A DNA stretch of 36,252 nt from a virus, in IMG/VR virus record IMGVR_UViG_3300038548_000110, positions 1-36,252 of that record; one strand, written 5' to 3'. Under the pieces are notes generated by a model. The model worked only from the letters and a program-made list of their open reading frames with translations, searched no databases and had not been told where the DNA came from. The translations under genes and the position numbers were made by a program. Positions 20,867 to 29,400 of the stretch are shown here, in pieces (position 1 is the stretch's first letter; each line of letters begins with the position of its first letter).

Positions 20867-22213
20867 ATGGCTCAAGATAAGAATGATTTACTTTCGCTTG
20901 TTGCAACTAACTTACCTGACAATACTAACGGGGAGATAACGCCAGCTTTAACGCGTGAACCATTAGAGCAGATGATTTCATCTGCTGCTAATCTTGAAGA
21001 GCCGACGGTACAAGAATTTAAGGGGCCAATTACTTTTTTGAGTGATGTTCTAGGGACTGGACCAGCAAATAGAATCACTATAAATAAATACGAAGATTTC
21101 CCGATTCCATTATTACCTAACATTCAATATTACATCGGTGGGGATGTTATATTTCCTGACATACTACCCGCAACATTTAATGACTTGCCTACTAATATTG
21201 AATTTGCAGGAACCGTTGTGGCAAGTAAGATGACCTATAACGGCACCGGAACATTTTTAAAGGGTATCGATTTGCTATTTTTTGCAGTTAAAAATGTATT
21301 GATAGATGCACCAAATGCTAAAATTTACGATATAACAGACATATCATCATTATCTATAGTTAACTTATTAACTGCTAATGTTGTTGATTGTGCTCAGTTT
21401 GGTACTTTTGATTGTTTTGGTGTCGTAACGGGTATCACGAATATTGAAAACGCTGGTCAAGGCATAGAACTACCAGGGACAAAGGTTAAGGTTTTAAGTA
21501 TAGGGACTACAACTATAAACTCAACTAGCGCCTCATTTGTTGCCGTTGATCTTGGTGATAACGTTTTTCCTACACTTGAAGTTTCAAATCTCAGGTCTAA
21601 CGCACCCGCTGGAGCTAAAGGATTTAAAGGATTGGCAGCTAGCGGAAATATAACAGCAAATCAAAAGGCTAAAATAAGCTCTTGTGAATTTACAGGTGGC
21701 ATAGTTGCACTAGATACCATTGACGAGAATGACTTTAGATATAAATTCGATACTGTAACAGGTGTTAGAGACTCAAACCCTGATGCATTAATTACATTAA
21801 CGGGTAACGCAACTGCAACGGTTATATCTGCATCAAGTGTTGATGGTTCAAATGCTGTGCTTGTCGCTGGTGCATGGGTAACTAAAGACGAATCACAATA
21901 TTCAACGACTGCAGCAGGAAGAATAACAGCGATATTTGAAAGCCCTGTGCCGTCACCGATAAGTGTTACCGCATCAGTTGAGCCAGTATCAGGAACTAAT
22001 GTAACAATAGCATTTTACGTTTGCGTTAATGGCGTTATACAGTTTGAAAGCGGCATGATTGTTCGCGCCGATTCAAATAACCCTGTTACTATTCCAGTGA
22101 TATGGCAGGAGGAAATGAGCAGCACATTAAATGCATACGTTGAGGTTTTTGTTGAAAACAGAACTAACACGACAAATATACTTGTTTCAAATGCTGTATT
22201 AAGGGTGAGATAA
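20867..22213 (+). CDS. Head fibre or virion decoration protein
   Basis: The product has 448 residues. The N-terminal 45 residues (LPDNTNGEITPALTREPLEQ, MISSAANLEE) match an attachment module found at the start of phage head-fibre and tail-fibre proteins. Residues 80-270 look like a parallel beta-helix or solenoid (repeated TNIEFAGTVV, NVLIDAPN, ISSLSIVNLL, ITNIENAGQG, LSIGTTTINS). The last 110 residues look like an immunoglobulin-like domain (GRITAIFESPVPSPISVTAS, VTIAFYVCVNGVIQF). It lies between two connector genes, so it may be fixed at the capsid or neck rather than the tail tip. Receptor or glycan binding is likely but unproven. Confidence 0.6.
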   Translation: MAQDKNDLLSLVATNLPDNTNGEITPALTREPLEQMISSAANLEEPTVQEFKGPITFLSDVLGTGPANRITINKYEDFPIPLLPNIQYYIGGDVIFPDILPATFNDLPTNIEFAGTVVASKMTYNGTGTFLKGIDLLFFAVKNVLIDAPNAKIYDITDISSLSIVNLLTANVVDCAQFGTFDCFGVVTGITNIENAGQGIELPGTKVKVLSIGTTTINSTSASFVAVDLGDNVFPTLEVSNLRSNAPAGAKGFKGLAASGNITANQKAKISSCEFTGGIVALDTIDENDFRYKFDTVTGVRDSNPDALITLTGNATATVISASSVDGSNAVLVAGAWVTKDESQYSTTAAGRITAIFESPVPSPISVTASVEPVSGTNVTIAFYVCVNGVIQFESGMIVRADSNNPVTIPVIWQEEMSSTLNAYVEVFVENRTNTTNILVSNAVLRVR

Positions 22214-22617
22214 TGAGTTTTGCCGAAAAGATGAAAGCCGTTGCTGATAAACTTTTAACTAAGTTTGACGAGCGCACAGGTGACGATAGATTAGCCATAT
22301 TAAAACAGGGTGCTGTTGTATGGGATCCTGTTTTAGCCGAGGATGTTATTGGGCCAGATGTTAAGTATTTTTTAACAGGTGTTCAGATTAACGATTTAGC
22401 CGGGTTAATTGATGGTACAACAATTTTACAGGGTGATATGATGTTAACCGCATCAACTGTAATTGTTGATGAGTCTGAAAACGTTATCGATTACACACCT
22501 AGAAACGCTGACAAAATGTTAATTGATGGAGAAGATTGGTCAATAGTCAACACGCCTCATTCTAATTATACAGGCAATTCGCTAACGGTTGTTTATAAAA
22601 TACAGGTGAGAAAATAA
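22213..22617 (+). CDS. Head closure / stopper-like protein
   Basis: The product has 134 residues. The pattern ILKQGAVVWDPVLAEDVIGP, then IDGTTILQGDMMLTAS and KMLIDGEDWSIVNTPHSNYT fits small all-beta head-closure proteins, in which a DGxxW segment near the end is common. The gene is coupled by TAATG to the fibre gene and followed directly by the gp10-like gene, as in the usual adaptor-stopper-completion-terminator order. The function is assigned from order and this pattern. Confidence 0.65.
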   Translation: MSFAEKMKAVADKLLTKFDERTGDDRLAILKQGAVVWDPVLAEDVIGPDVKYFLTGVQINDLAGLIDGTTILQGDMMLTASTVIVDESENVIDYTPRNADKMLIDGEDWSIVNTPHSNYTGNSLTVVYKIQVRK

Positions 22618-23052
22618 ATGAGCTTCACGCTTGATGTTAAAAAGTTTGCTGATAGCTTTATTGATGGCGCTGAAGAAGCCACGCGCGGAACTACGATCAA
22701 ACTATTTAGCGCAATCATTAACTCAAGTCCTGTTGATGAAGGCCGGTTTCGTGCTAACTGGTTTGCTACTGGCAAACAGCCATCTGAAAAGGTTACATTT
22801 AGCACAGACAAAAACGGCTCAAGTACAATATCTAAACTAACGAGCAAAGTTGAAGGAATAGCAGATTGGTCAACGTTTACATTAACGAATAATTTACCAT
22901 ATTCAGAGGTCATAGAATTCGGGGGTTATAATGACGGACCTAATACCGTCAACGGATTTTCAAAACAAGCGCCTGCTGGTGTCGTTCGTGTCAATATAAT
23001 GCGGTTTAATAGTTTACTTGAAGCTGAAGCAAGGAAAAATCTACCAAAATGA
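22618..23052 (+). CDS. Tail completion protein (HK97 gp10-like)
   Basis: The 144-residue product shows the gp10-like layout: FADSFIDGAEEATRGTTIKL, SPVDEGRFRANWFAT (with the S-P-V-D-x-G-R-x-R-x-N-W motif), LTNNLPYSEVIEFGGY and QAPAGVVRVNIMRF. Such proteins sit between head and tail and finish the tail end. The stop overlaps the tail-terminator start by four bases. Confidence 0.85.
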   Translation: MSFTLDVKKFADSFIDGAEEATRGTTIKLFSAIINSSPVDEGRFRANWFATGKQPSEKVTFSTDKNGSSTISKLTSKVEGIADWSTFTLTNNLPYSEVIEFGGYNDGPNTVNGFSKQAPAGVVRVNIMRFNSLLEAEARKNLPK

Positions 23053-23462
23053 ATATATTTGAAAATATTACAAAGGCTTTTGATAAGCCGTTTAAACAGT
23101 TTGGTATCGATAATAGTATCGAGGCATGTTTAGAGAATATTAACTGCCCTACAGACGTTAAAACTCCTTACCTATCAAGTTTTATGTTAACAGCGCCAAC
23201 TGAAGAGGCTGATTTATCAGTTAACGAATTTAGGCAAGGGTTTTATCAAGTTGATATAAATTACGCTTCACATTTAGGTAGTGCATCAATTAATAAAATG
23301 GCTGATTTACTTAACTCTACATTCAAAACAGGTGCTTGTTTTGACTTTGAAGATATCTGTTTATGCGTAACATCGGTTGATTTATCAGCACTAATTGTAG
23401 AAGGTGGTTGGGCTAAAAGGGTAATGAGTGTAAACTGGGACACGTATACACCAAGAATTTAA
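23049..23462 (+). CDS. Tail terminator (DUF4128-like)
   Basis: The 137-residue product has YLSSFMLTAPTEEADLSVNE, followed by RQGFYQVDINYASHLGSASI and a late WAKRVMSVNWDTYTPRI, the pattern of the DUF4128 tail-terminator group that caps the tail tube. Position between the gp10-like gene and the major tail protein fits. It overlaps the previous gene by four bases. Confidence 0.78.
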   Translation: MNIFENITKAFDKPFKQFGIDNSIEACLENINCPTDVKTPYLSSFMLTAPTEEADLSVNEFRQGFYQVDINYASHLGSASINKMADLLNSTFKTGACFDFEDICLCVTSVDLSALIVEGGWAKRVMSVNWDTYTPRI

Positions 23463-23511
23463 CAAACTTACTACGCCTGTAAAGGTGAAATTTTAAATAG
23501 GAATAAATATT

Positions 23512-24675
23512 ATGAGTGGAAATCCATTTACAGGCTCAAATACGTCACACTACTATGTGATAGAAGCAACTCCAGGCGTAACACCTGCAACGCCATTGTG
23601 GACAAAAATCCGTAATACTGGAGGAGTCCCTACAATTATTAAAGATGCATTGATTTCAGATGAGCTTGACGACTCACGAGAAATTACCGGTGTTCGTGTT
23701 GGTAACGAGCAAGCACAAGGCGAGTTTTCTGTTGAATTGTCTCAGACTTCACAGGATGATTTAATTGCTAACGCTATGAGTTCAACATGGGTCGCAGGCT
23801 TAGCGTTAACGACTGTTGAAGTCACTGTTGACGAAGCTGCAAAAACATATACACGTACTGCAGGCGATTACCTTGCTGATGGTGTTGTCGCTGGCGATTT
23901 AATTCGATATAACGACTTAACAGGTAACAATGCATTGCCATTTATTGCAACAACCGTTACAGCGCTAGTGGTTACAGGCGCAGCAATCACTCACACGCTA
24001 ACACCAGAAGTTGTAACGACTGATATTGACACAGGTGATTCAATCGGTACTGGCTCACTGTGTTCAACCATGTCAGTACTGACATGGTTTCGTGGTAAAT
24101 GTGGCACTGTTGATAAATACATTGTTACTAAAGGCGTAGAATTCACAGGCTTTAGTTTTGAAGTTGCCGTAAATGCTCAAGTAACCGGTTCATTCCCGTT
24201 ACTGGGTCGCTCGCAAGACTTTACCGGCTTACCTGCTGGATCAACTTTTGCTACTGATTTAACAACACGATCATTTGCTGGTGTCGATGGTAAGGTTTTA
24301 GTTGATAATGCTGTTGAGGCGTTTATTACATCTTCAACATTAACCAACGATAACGAAGCAAGCGCACAGTTTGAACTTGGTGATAAAGCAGTTTCATTTA
24401 TTGAACGTGGACGAGCCACTAACACAGTATCAATGTCTGGCTTTATGGCTAACACAGACTTAATACAGCGCTTTGCTGATGAAGTCGAGACAAGTATTAT
24501 CATCATATTAAATGGTAAAGATGGCGCTATGTCGTTTAGCTATCCTAAAACGTTTTTAACTGCTGCTGCTCCTGAAATCGGTGGTCCAACAAGTATCACG
24601 CAAAGCCTAGAAGGTACTGCTATCGGGTCTAAATTGCAAAGTTCAGTAATTATTCAACGATTACCTGCTTTATAA
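23512..24675 (+). CDS. Major tail tube protein
   Basis: The 387-residue product begins NPFTGSNTSHYYVIEATPGV, followed by TPATPLWTKIRNTGGVPTII and DELDDSREITGVRVGNEQAQ, GEFSVELS: the phage tail-tube family typical of marine and Pseudomonas siphoviruses. The end (GGPTSITQSLEGTAIGSKLQ) is also characteristic. Hexameric rings stack to form the tube around the tape measure. Its size suggests an extra domain in the middle (about 95-190), often Ig-like in such proteins. A stable hairpin follows the stop. Confidence 0.85.
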   Translation: MSGNPFTGSNTSHYYVIEATPGVTPATPLWTKIRNTGGVPTIIKDALISDELDDSREITGVRVGNEQAQGEFSVELSQTSQDDLIANAMSSTWVAGLALTTVEVTVDEAAKTYTRTAGDYLADGVVAGDLIRYNDLTGNNALPFIATTVTALVVTGAAITHTLTPEVVTTDIDTGDSIGTGSLCSTMSVLTWFRGKCGTVDKYIVTKGVEFTGFSFEVAVNAQVTGSFPLLGRSQDFTGLPAGSTFATDLTTRSFAGVDGKVLVDNAVEAFITSSTLTNDNEASAQFELGDKAVSFIERGRATNTVSMSGFMANTDLIQRFADEVETSIIIILNGKDGAMSFSYPKTFLTAAAPEIGGPTSITQSLEGTAIGSKLQSSVIIQRLPAL

Positions 24676-24700
24676 CAGTTTGGCACTCGAGAGAGTAAAG

Positions 24701-24728
24701 GAGCGTGATCCCGTCCGTGGTCACGCTC
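24701..24728 (+). promoter_or_regulatory. Stable hairpin after the tail tube gene
   Basis: GAGCGTGA (24701-24708) and TCACGCTC (24721-24728) form an 8-bp GC-rich stem, and the loop can add a CC/GG pair. No T-run follows, so it is more likely an RNA-stabilising or attenuating structure than a full terminator. Confidence 0.5.
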
Positions 24729-24768
24729 TGCCTATCTTATTAACGGACGAATTTTAACGGACATTAAA

Positions 24769-25206
24769 ATGACTAAATCAACTAAAACAAAAACAAAACC
24801 TAAAATCCTAACAGGTTTAACGCTTGAAGATTTTATGACAGATACTAATCTTTCAACGCCATCTAAAATGACTTTGTTTTCCAATAAGGTTAAAACTGAT
24901 CATTACCTTTCGATTGTCGGCGCTCAATCATTACAAGTTACAAGAGCTAGATTAACGTGGGGCCATAAAACTCAAGCATTAACTGAGTTATTAAAATCAA
25001 TAACTGATGATATAGACAGAGCCGTACGAAGAACAACAGAAGAAAGTGCTATTAGCAATGCTTTTGCGCTTGAGTTAATAACAGGCTGGTCTTTTGGTGA
25101 TTACAAGATAACAAAAGTATCTAAACTTTTGTCTGATAATATCGGACTTGCTGACGCTGTTATATCGTTTGCTTTTGCTAAAGAGACTACCCTAGCAAAA
25201 AAATAA
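24769..25206 (+). CDS. Tail assembly chaperone, short form (lambda G-like)
   Basis: This 145-residue protein sits in the position and size of lambda gpG, between tail tube and tape measure genes. It begins with a basic low-complexity KSTKTKTKPK stretch and continues as a helical protein (ALTELLKSITDDIDRAVRRT). The last codons are GCA AAA AAA before TAA, a perfect slippery site for -1 frameshifting into the next gene. Chaperones of this kind coat the tape measure before tube polymerisation. The sequence family is not conserved, so assignment rests on position and the frameshift site. Confidence 0.75.
   Translation: MTKSTKTKTKPKILTGLTLEDFMTDTNLSTPSKMTLFSNKVKTDHYLSIVGAQSLQVTRARLTWGHKTQALTELLKSITDDIDRAVRRTTEESAISNAFALELITGWSFGDYKITKVSKLLSDNIGLADAVISFAFAKETTLAKK
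25197..25203 (+). promoter_or_regulatory. Slippery heptamer A AAA AAA for -1 frameshift
   Basis: Seven adenines in the correct register (X-XXY-YYZ) end at the base before the TAA stop of the short chaperone. A -1 slip leads directly into the open frame that continues to 25547. Confidence 0.8.
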
Positions 25207-25547
25207 ACCAATTGCTTATATATGCCGAGGCTGACTTTTCAGGAGTCACGCCTCATAAGCATGGAGGCTCAGAAGGCGCTCATATTAAAGCACTTCGGGC
25301 GATGGGGGCAGATGTACCAGCACAAGAAGCGGAAATGCCTGAGCAATTAAGGTATTTATTCGACCTATTCAAATCAATAAAATTTAGCAGAATACCTAAT
25401 GAAGATGGTTTTTCTTTAGTTTCTCGCGGCTCAATTAGCTATAATGAGGTTGATTATTACTCAAAAATGACTGGTTTAACTCTCGAAATGTGGGAGGTTG
25501 ACGGGTTATTATCGTTAGATTGTATATTTGAAAGGGCGATTAACTAA
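25203..25547 (+). CDS. Tail assembly chaperone frameshift extension (lambda T-like)
   Basis: This frame lies -1 relative to the short chaperone and joins after the slippery adenines (reading INQLLIYAEADFSG). It has no good independent start, only a TTG at 25212 without a ribosome-binding site. The 114-residue part includes HGGSEGAHIKALRAMGADVP and a helical end. The fused product would be 259 residues. As in lambda gpGT, the extension would bind the tail tube protein while the common part binds the tape measure. The stop overlaps the tape measure start as TAATG. Confidence 0.75.
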   Translation: MNQLLIYAEADFSGVTPHKHGGSEGAHIKALRAMGADVPAQEAEMPEQLRYLFDLFKSIKFSRIPNEDGFSLVSRGSISYNEVDYYSKMTGLTLEMWEVDGLLSLDCIFERAIN

Positions 25548-27709
25548 TGGCAGAAGCACGATTAACGGCAGTCGTCGATACTAGAGGCGCAGTAAAAGCC
25601 GAAAAGGAATTAAACAAAATAGCTAAGACTGCAAAAGTCGTAGATATTAACGTTAAAAAAACAGGGAAGTCGTTTAAAACATTTGGCTCTAATGCAGCAA
25701 AAGCCGTTGCCGCTATAGATGGACCTTTAGGCGGTATATCCTCACGTATTACAGCAATCACTAGTCTCGCTAGTGGTGGTTCTATCGCTTTTGCCGGTCT
25801 AGCCGCTGCAATTACTGTTACAGCATTCGCTTTAATAGGTGGCGTAAAAGAGTTAGACAAATTAAACCTTGGACTAGCTAAATCAGAAGCTTTAATAAAA
25901 GCAACCGGAAGTGCTGCTGGCTTCTCTGCTGTTCAACTACAAGAACAAGCACAAGCATTAGCCTTAGTTACTTTAGCAAGCACAGAGGGCGTACAGAAAG
26001 CTCAAGCCATACTTCAAACATATAACCGAGTAAATGGCGAGGTATTTACGCGTGCTATAACATTAGGGCAGGATTTAGCCGCTGTACTAGGTGGTGATGT
26101 TGCTTCTCAAACAACTTTAATAGGTAAGGCTTTACAAGATCCGATAAAAGGAATCTCTTCATTAAATCGTGTTGGCGTTACATTTACAGCCACTCAAAAA
26201 GAACAAATTGAATTATTTATAAAGGGTGGTGATGTAGCAGAGGCGCAAGGCGTTATATTAGCAAACTTGGCTAGTCAGGTTGCCGGCGCTGGTGGAGCTG
26301 TTGCTAAGGATTCATTGGCTGGGGCTTTTGATACTACCTCACAATTATACTCTGAATTCATAGCCAACCTAGCAGATTCAACAGGCGCTTACACTTCAAC
26401 AATCACTCTAGTTAACAAACTTAACGACGCGCTAAAGGTTAACTCTCAATTATCAGATGAAAACAGCCGTAGAAATTTCGATACTTTATTTAAAAGAAGA
26501 CAAGAGCTTCAATCACAAATTGATAGGTTAGAGGGCGGTTCCGGTAATGCTCAAAGGGCTTTACCGAGTAAGCGTAATGAATTAATTGAAGTTGAAAAAG
26601 AGCTAGCAAGAATACAGGACGTTCAAAAAGAAAAAGGTATCGAGGCAACAAAGGCAGCAATAAAAGGAGATGAAACTCAGGCCGCAAACAGAAAAGAAGA
26701 TATAAAAGCGCAGGAAAAAGAATTGGCTGCTAAGGCTGAAAAACAAAAAACCGCTGACGACGCAAAATTAGCAAGAAGTAAGGCATCGGCACAGCGAGAA
26801 CTAGAAACGTTATTATCTTTGAATAACTCAGAACTTGAAGCAATCAACACTAAAGAACAAAAACGCCTTAGTAATGTTAAATTAAGTCGTGATCAAGAGT
26901 TAGTCACTGAGCAAGAATTTCAAGCCGCAAAAACTCAAATAGAATTAAACGCGTCAGAGTCAAGACAGGCATTGCTTGATGAAGAAGCTGAAAAAAACAA
27001 AGTTAGACGTGATGAAGAATTAATAGGCGTAACAGAGAATATAAAATCTGTAACTGATAGCCTTGTTGATGCAGCTGTTTCAGGTGGTAATCTTGGTGAT
27101 GCTGTTATTGGTGCTGTTCGTGGTATAGCTACACAGATTATAAAGTCTGGTATCGACATACTTGTTCAGGAACAAATTGTTAACAAAGTTGCTTCTGCTG
27201 CGTTTCTTACGTCAAAAGCTGCAGAGGTTGCATCAACTACCGCACAGGCTGGTTTAAACGCTTTCGCGGCTACTGCCGCCATTCCTGTTGTGGGGCCTGG
27301 TCTTGCTCCTGCTGCCGCTGTTCTTGCTACGTCTACCGCTGCAGCTTTGGGTGGACCTGTAATTGCTGCCGCTGCAGCACGTGAGCAAGGGGGTCAATTA
27401 TCAGCCGGACAATCATCAACTGTTGCTGAGCGTGGACAATTAGAAATACTAACACCAACCTCATCAAGCAGAATTAGAACTGCACAGCAAATGAAACAGT
27501 TAATGGGTGACGACTCAGGCTCTAATTCAACTATTAACATAGTCAATATAGACCAAAGCTCAAACGGTGTTAGTATTGAAAGTAGCGTTGATGAAGACGG
27601 GCGTATTATTCAAATGATACGAGATACAACCGCGCTAGATGCTACAAATCCTAATAGCGAATTAAGAAAATCTTTTGCAGCTACAACAACTTTAGAGGCT
27701 AGGCGCTAA
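25547..27709 (+). CDS. Tape measure protein
   Basis: The product has 720 residues. The N-terminus (VDTRGAVKAEKELNKIAKTA) is typical of prophage tail-length proteins. A hydrophobic segment lies at about 73-103 (SGGSIAFAGLAAAITVTAFA). Residues 100-240 match the tape-measure domain (AGFSAVQLQEQAQALALVTL, LGQDLAAVLGGDVASQTTLI, GKALQDPIKGISSLNRVGVT). A long coiled coil follows (300-480), and Ala/Gly-rich hydrophobic helices near 555-615 may insert in the host membrane. At about 0.15 nm per residue, a tail near 100-110 nm would be expected. It sets tail length and is probably ejected ahead of the DNA. Confidence 0.9.
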   Translation: MAEARLTAVVDTRGAVKAEKELNKIAKTAKVVDINVKKTGKSFKTFGSNAAKAVAAIDGPLGGISSRITAITSLASGGSIAFAGLAAAITVTAFALIGGVKELDKLNLGLAKSEALIKATGSAAGFSAVQLQEQAQALALVTLASTEGVQKAQAILQTYNRVNGEVFTRAITLGQDLAAVLGGDVASQTTLIGKALQDPIKGISSLNRVGVTFTATQKEQIELFIKGGDVAEAQGVILANLASQVAGAGGAVAKDSLAGAFDTTSQLYSEFIANLADSTGAYTSTITLVNKLNDALKVNSQLSDENSRRNFDTLFKRRQELQSQIDRLEGGSGNAQRALPSKRNELIEVEKELARIQDVQKEKGIEATKAAIKGDETQAANRKEDIKAQEKELAAKAEKQKTADDAKLARSKASAQRELETLLSLNNSELEAINTKEQKRLSNVKLSRDQELVTEQEFQAAKTQIELNASESRQALLDEEAEKNKVRRDEELIGVTENIKSVTDSLVDAAVSGGNLGDAVIGAVRGIATQIIKSGIDILVQEQIVNKVASAAFLTSKAAEVASTTAQAGLNAFAATAAIPVVGPGLAPAAAVLATSTAAALGGPVIAAAAAREQGGQLSAGQSSTVAERGQLEILTPTSSSRIRTAQQMKQLMGDDSGSNSTINIVNIDQSSNGVSIESSVDEDGRIIQMIRDTTALDATNPNSELRKSFAATTTLEARR

Positions 27710-27740
27710 AGTTTACCGTGCATAGAGTGAAAGTCGTGCT

Positions 27741-27929
27741 TTATATTGGCTGACATTCTAGCCTATGTGCTCGCTGCATCTTCCCGTTAAATAATATCTG
27801 TACGTAACCATGATTAACACCACCAGCAGCACTTCCTTTTAGCATAGGCCCGCTTTGTGATAAGTAGGTAAAAATACCCGTATCTTCATTGTAGTTAAAT
27901 TTAGACTTTAGTTTTTCTTGAATATTCAT
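27741..27929 (-). pseudogene. Truncated HNH endonuclease remnant
   Basis: The frame is read opposite to the tail genes. The ATG at 27929 has GAGG before it. The 62 residues (MNIQEKLKSKFNYNEDTGIF, then TYLSQSGPMLKGSAAGGVNH, GYVQILFNGKMQRAHRL) match the N-terminal DNA-binding part of phage HNH endonucleases (F-x-Y-x-x-x-T-G...G-x-x-x-x-x-G-Y-x-x-I...H-R-L). The stop comes just after HRL, where the catalytic HNH half should begin, so the gene is cut short and probably inactive. The surrounding 27710-28076 holds nothing else but a promoter. Confidence 0.6.
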
Positions 27930-28036
27930 GTAAACCTCACAATTATAGGTTGTCAATCTTGAAGTGTTGCGTCAATAGGTGATTGAAGTCTAATTTCAGC
28001 CGCTAAGCCTAGACGCTTTTATAGGTTACATTATAT

Positions 28037-28045
28037 TGCTATACT
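28037..28045 (+). promoter_or_regulatory. Extended -10 promoter before the tail-tip genes
   Basis: TGC followed by TATACT, 31 bases before the ATG at 28077. It has the same TGCTATAnT form as the promoter at 4059 and no clear -35. Confidence 0.45.
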
Positions 28046-28076
28046 GTCAATATAATTAACGATTCAGGGGTAAATA

Positions 28077-28556
28077 ATGGGCGATAAATTCTTCCCAAGA
28101 TCAATTAAACCACTAACTTCTAAAACTTACTCTATGAGTCGAGGCTCTAATGTATTCCAAACGCCAACACAAGGCGGTATCGCTAGGCAGGCATTAAAAT
28201 TTACGCTTGAGCCTGTGCCGTTCAGTCTTAACTTTATATTAAGTGATAACGCATACGCTGCACTGTTAAACTTTTACGATGTCGCTATCAATCACGGTGC
28301 TAACTCATTTAAAATGAACTTAGACAGCGGTACAGGAATACTCGAGCATCAATGCTTTATTAAGCCTGGAACATTTAAAGCCAATCGCCCAAGTCATAAT
28401 AATTGGTTTGTTAATTTTACCGCTACGGCAGAGGTCACACCTTCACAAAATGAAGTGTGTGACAATCTTTATCAGTTGTTTGATTGCTATGGTGATCAAT
28501 CTAATGATGTATTAAATGCTTTCGAGGATTTTGTTACAGGGAGTTATTTTGCATGA
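28077..28556 (+). CDS. Minor tail protein (lambda M-like position)
   Basis: The 159-residue product begins MGDKFFPRSIKPLTSKTYSM, then has a beta-rich middle (ALKFTLEPVPFSLNFILSDN, AINHGANSFKMNLDSGTGIL) and NWFVNFTATAEVTPSQNEVC. This is the position of the lambda gpM-type distal tail protein, between the tape measure and the L-like gene. The AINHGA-x-x-F-x-M motif is like that of tail proteins attaching the tip complex to the tube. The stop overlaps the next start (ATGA). Confidence 0.7.
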   Translation: MGDKFFPRSIKPLTSKTYSMSRGSNVFQTPTQGGIARQALKFTLEPVPFSLNFILSDNAYAALLNFYDVAINHGANSFKMNLDSGTGILEHQCFIKPGTFKANRPSHNNWFVNFTATAEVTPSQNEVCDNLYQLFDCYGDQSNDVLNAFEDFVTGSYFA

Positions 28557-29050
28557 CCGAGTTTGAACAATATGAACGACTTTTAAATAGCCAGCCTGAA
28601 AACGAAACGTTCTTTGAAACTATTTTTATTAGTCACAGTAAGATGACAGCAACACGTTATTTTGTATTTAACAGCGTACCGTTAACCGCTAAATTAAATA
28701 CTGGTGAAACGGTTACTTTTTTACCTGCTAACATTTCAGCAACTAACGCTCAAAACTCTAATGATTTAGATCAACAAGCCAGCTTTACAATTGGCGATGA
28801 AAATAATGAGCTTGATGATGAGTTAGATCGAATTCCATTAGGTGATACTGAAGATATAATTGTTAGTTATGGTGTTTATGTTTCAACCGGTTTGGATGCT
28901 CCTGCTGAATTCATAGAATATACTGTTAAATCTATCCCTCAAAAACTAGGTGCTTTTACTATGCAGTGTGGAGCACCAAACCTTAACCAAAATGAAACGG
29001 GTGAAGTGTTTAGCTTTTCTAGGTTTCCAATGTTAAGGAGCGCTGTATAG
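28553..29050 (+). CDS. DUF1833 tail protein (lambda L-like)
   Basis: This 165-residue protein belongs to DUF1833: ETIFISHSKMTATRYFVFNS, FLPANISATNAQNSNDLDQQ, ASFTIGDENNELDDELDRIP and the late FSFSRFPMLR, which corresponds to the common end of the family. It occupies the position of gpL between M-like and K-like genes in tip assembly. The usual gpL iron-sulfur cysteine set is not evident here. The stop codon overlaps the GTG start of the next gene. Confidence 0.8.
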   Translation: MTEFEQYERLLNSQPENETFFETIFISHSKMTATRYFVFNSVPLTAKLNTGETVTFLPANISATNAQNSNDLDQQASFTIGDENNELDDELDRIPLGDTEDIIVSYGVYVSTGLDAPAEFIEYTVKSIPQKLGAFTMQCGAPNLNQNETGEVFSFSRFPMLRSAV

Positions 29051-29400
29051 TGGATTTTTTAATTGGCACCCCTTATAATTTTAGAGAATTTAATTGTTGG
29101 GATTATGTCGCAAAAGTGCGTAAAGATAATAATATTAAAACAAAGTTATTTAAGCCGCGTAACGTGACAAACGCTTACAATATGTTTAACGCTCAAATGC
29201 AGAAACTTGATCACGGTTTAACTTTAGTCACTGCTAAACAGGATTTTGATATTGTCATAGTTAAAAAAGGTGCTGTTTATCATTGCGGGATTACTTACGG
29301 CAACGATGTTATGCACTGCTCAAGGCCATTAAAGCAAGTAGTTAAAGAATCATTTATTGAATTTATCAAACCTTACGAGGGTTACACATTGTGGCGATAA
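29050..29400 (+). CDS. NlpC/P60 tail peptidase (lambda K-like)
   Basis: In this 116-residue protein the catalytic Cys is C16 in FNCWDYV, the His is H78 in VYHCGITYGN, and the third residue is probably H89 (VMHC). It starts at a GTG overlapping the L-like stop. The fold cuts peptidoglycan peptide bonds. In the tail tip it opens the cell wall or processes tip assembly. It lacks the extra JAB-type domain present in lambda gpK. The last ten bases overlap the J-like gene. Confidence 0.8.
   Translation: MDFLIGTPYNFREFNCWDYVAKVRKDNNIKTKLFKPRNVTNAYNMFNAQMQKLDHGLTLVTAKQDFDIVIVKKGAVYHCGITYGNDVMHCSRPLKQVVKESFIEFIKPYEGYTLWR

Noticed and set aside
27710-27780. A short minus-strand frame (MSANIKHDFHSMHGKL) at the end of the HNH remnant
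   Set aside because: Sixteen codons without a clear ribosome-binding site; more likely part of the decayed endonuclease region.
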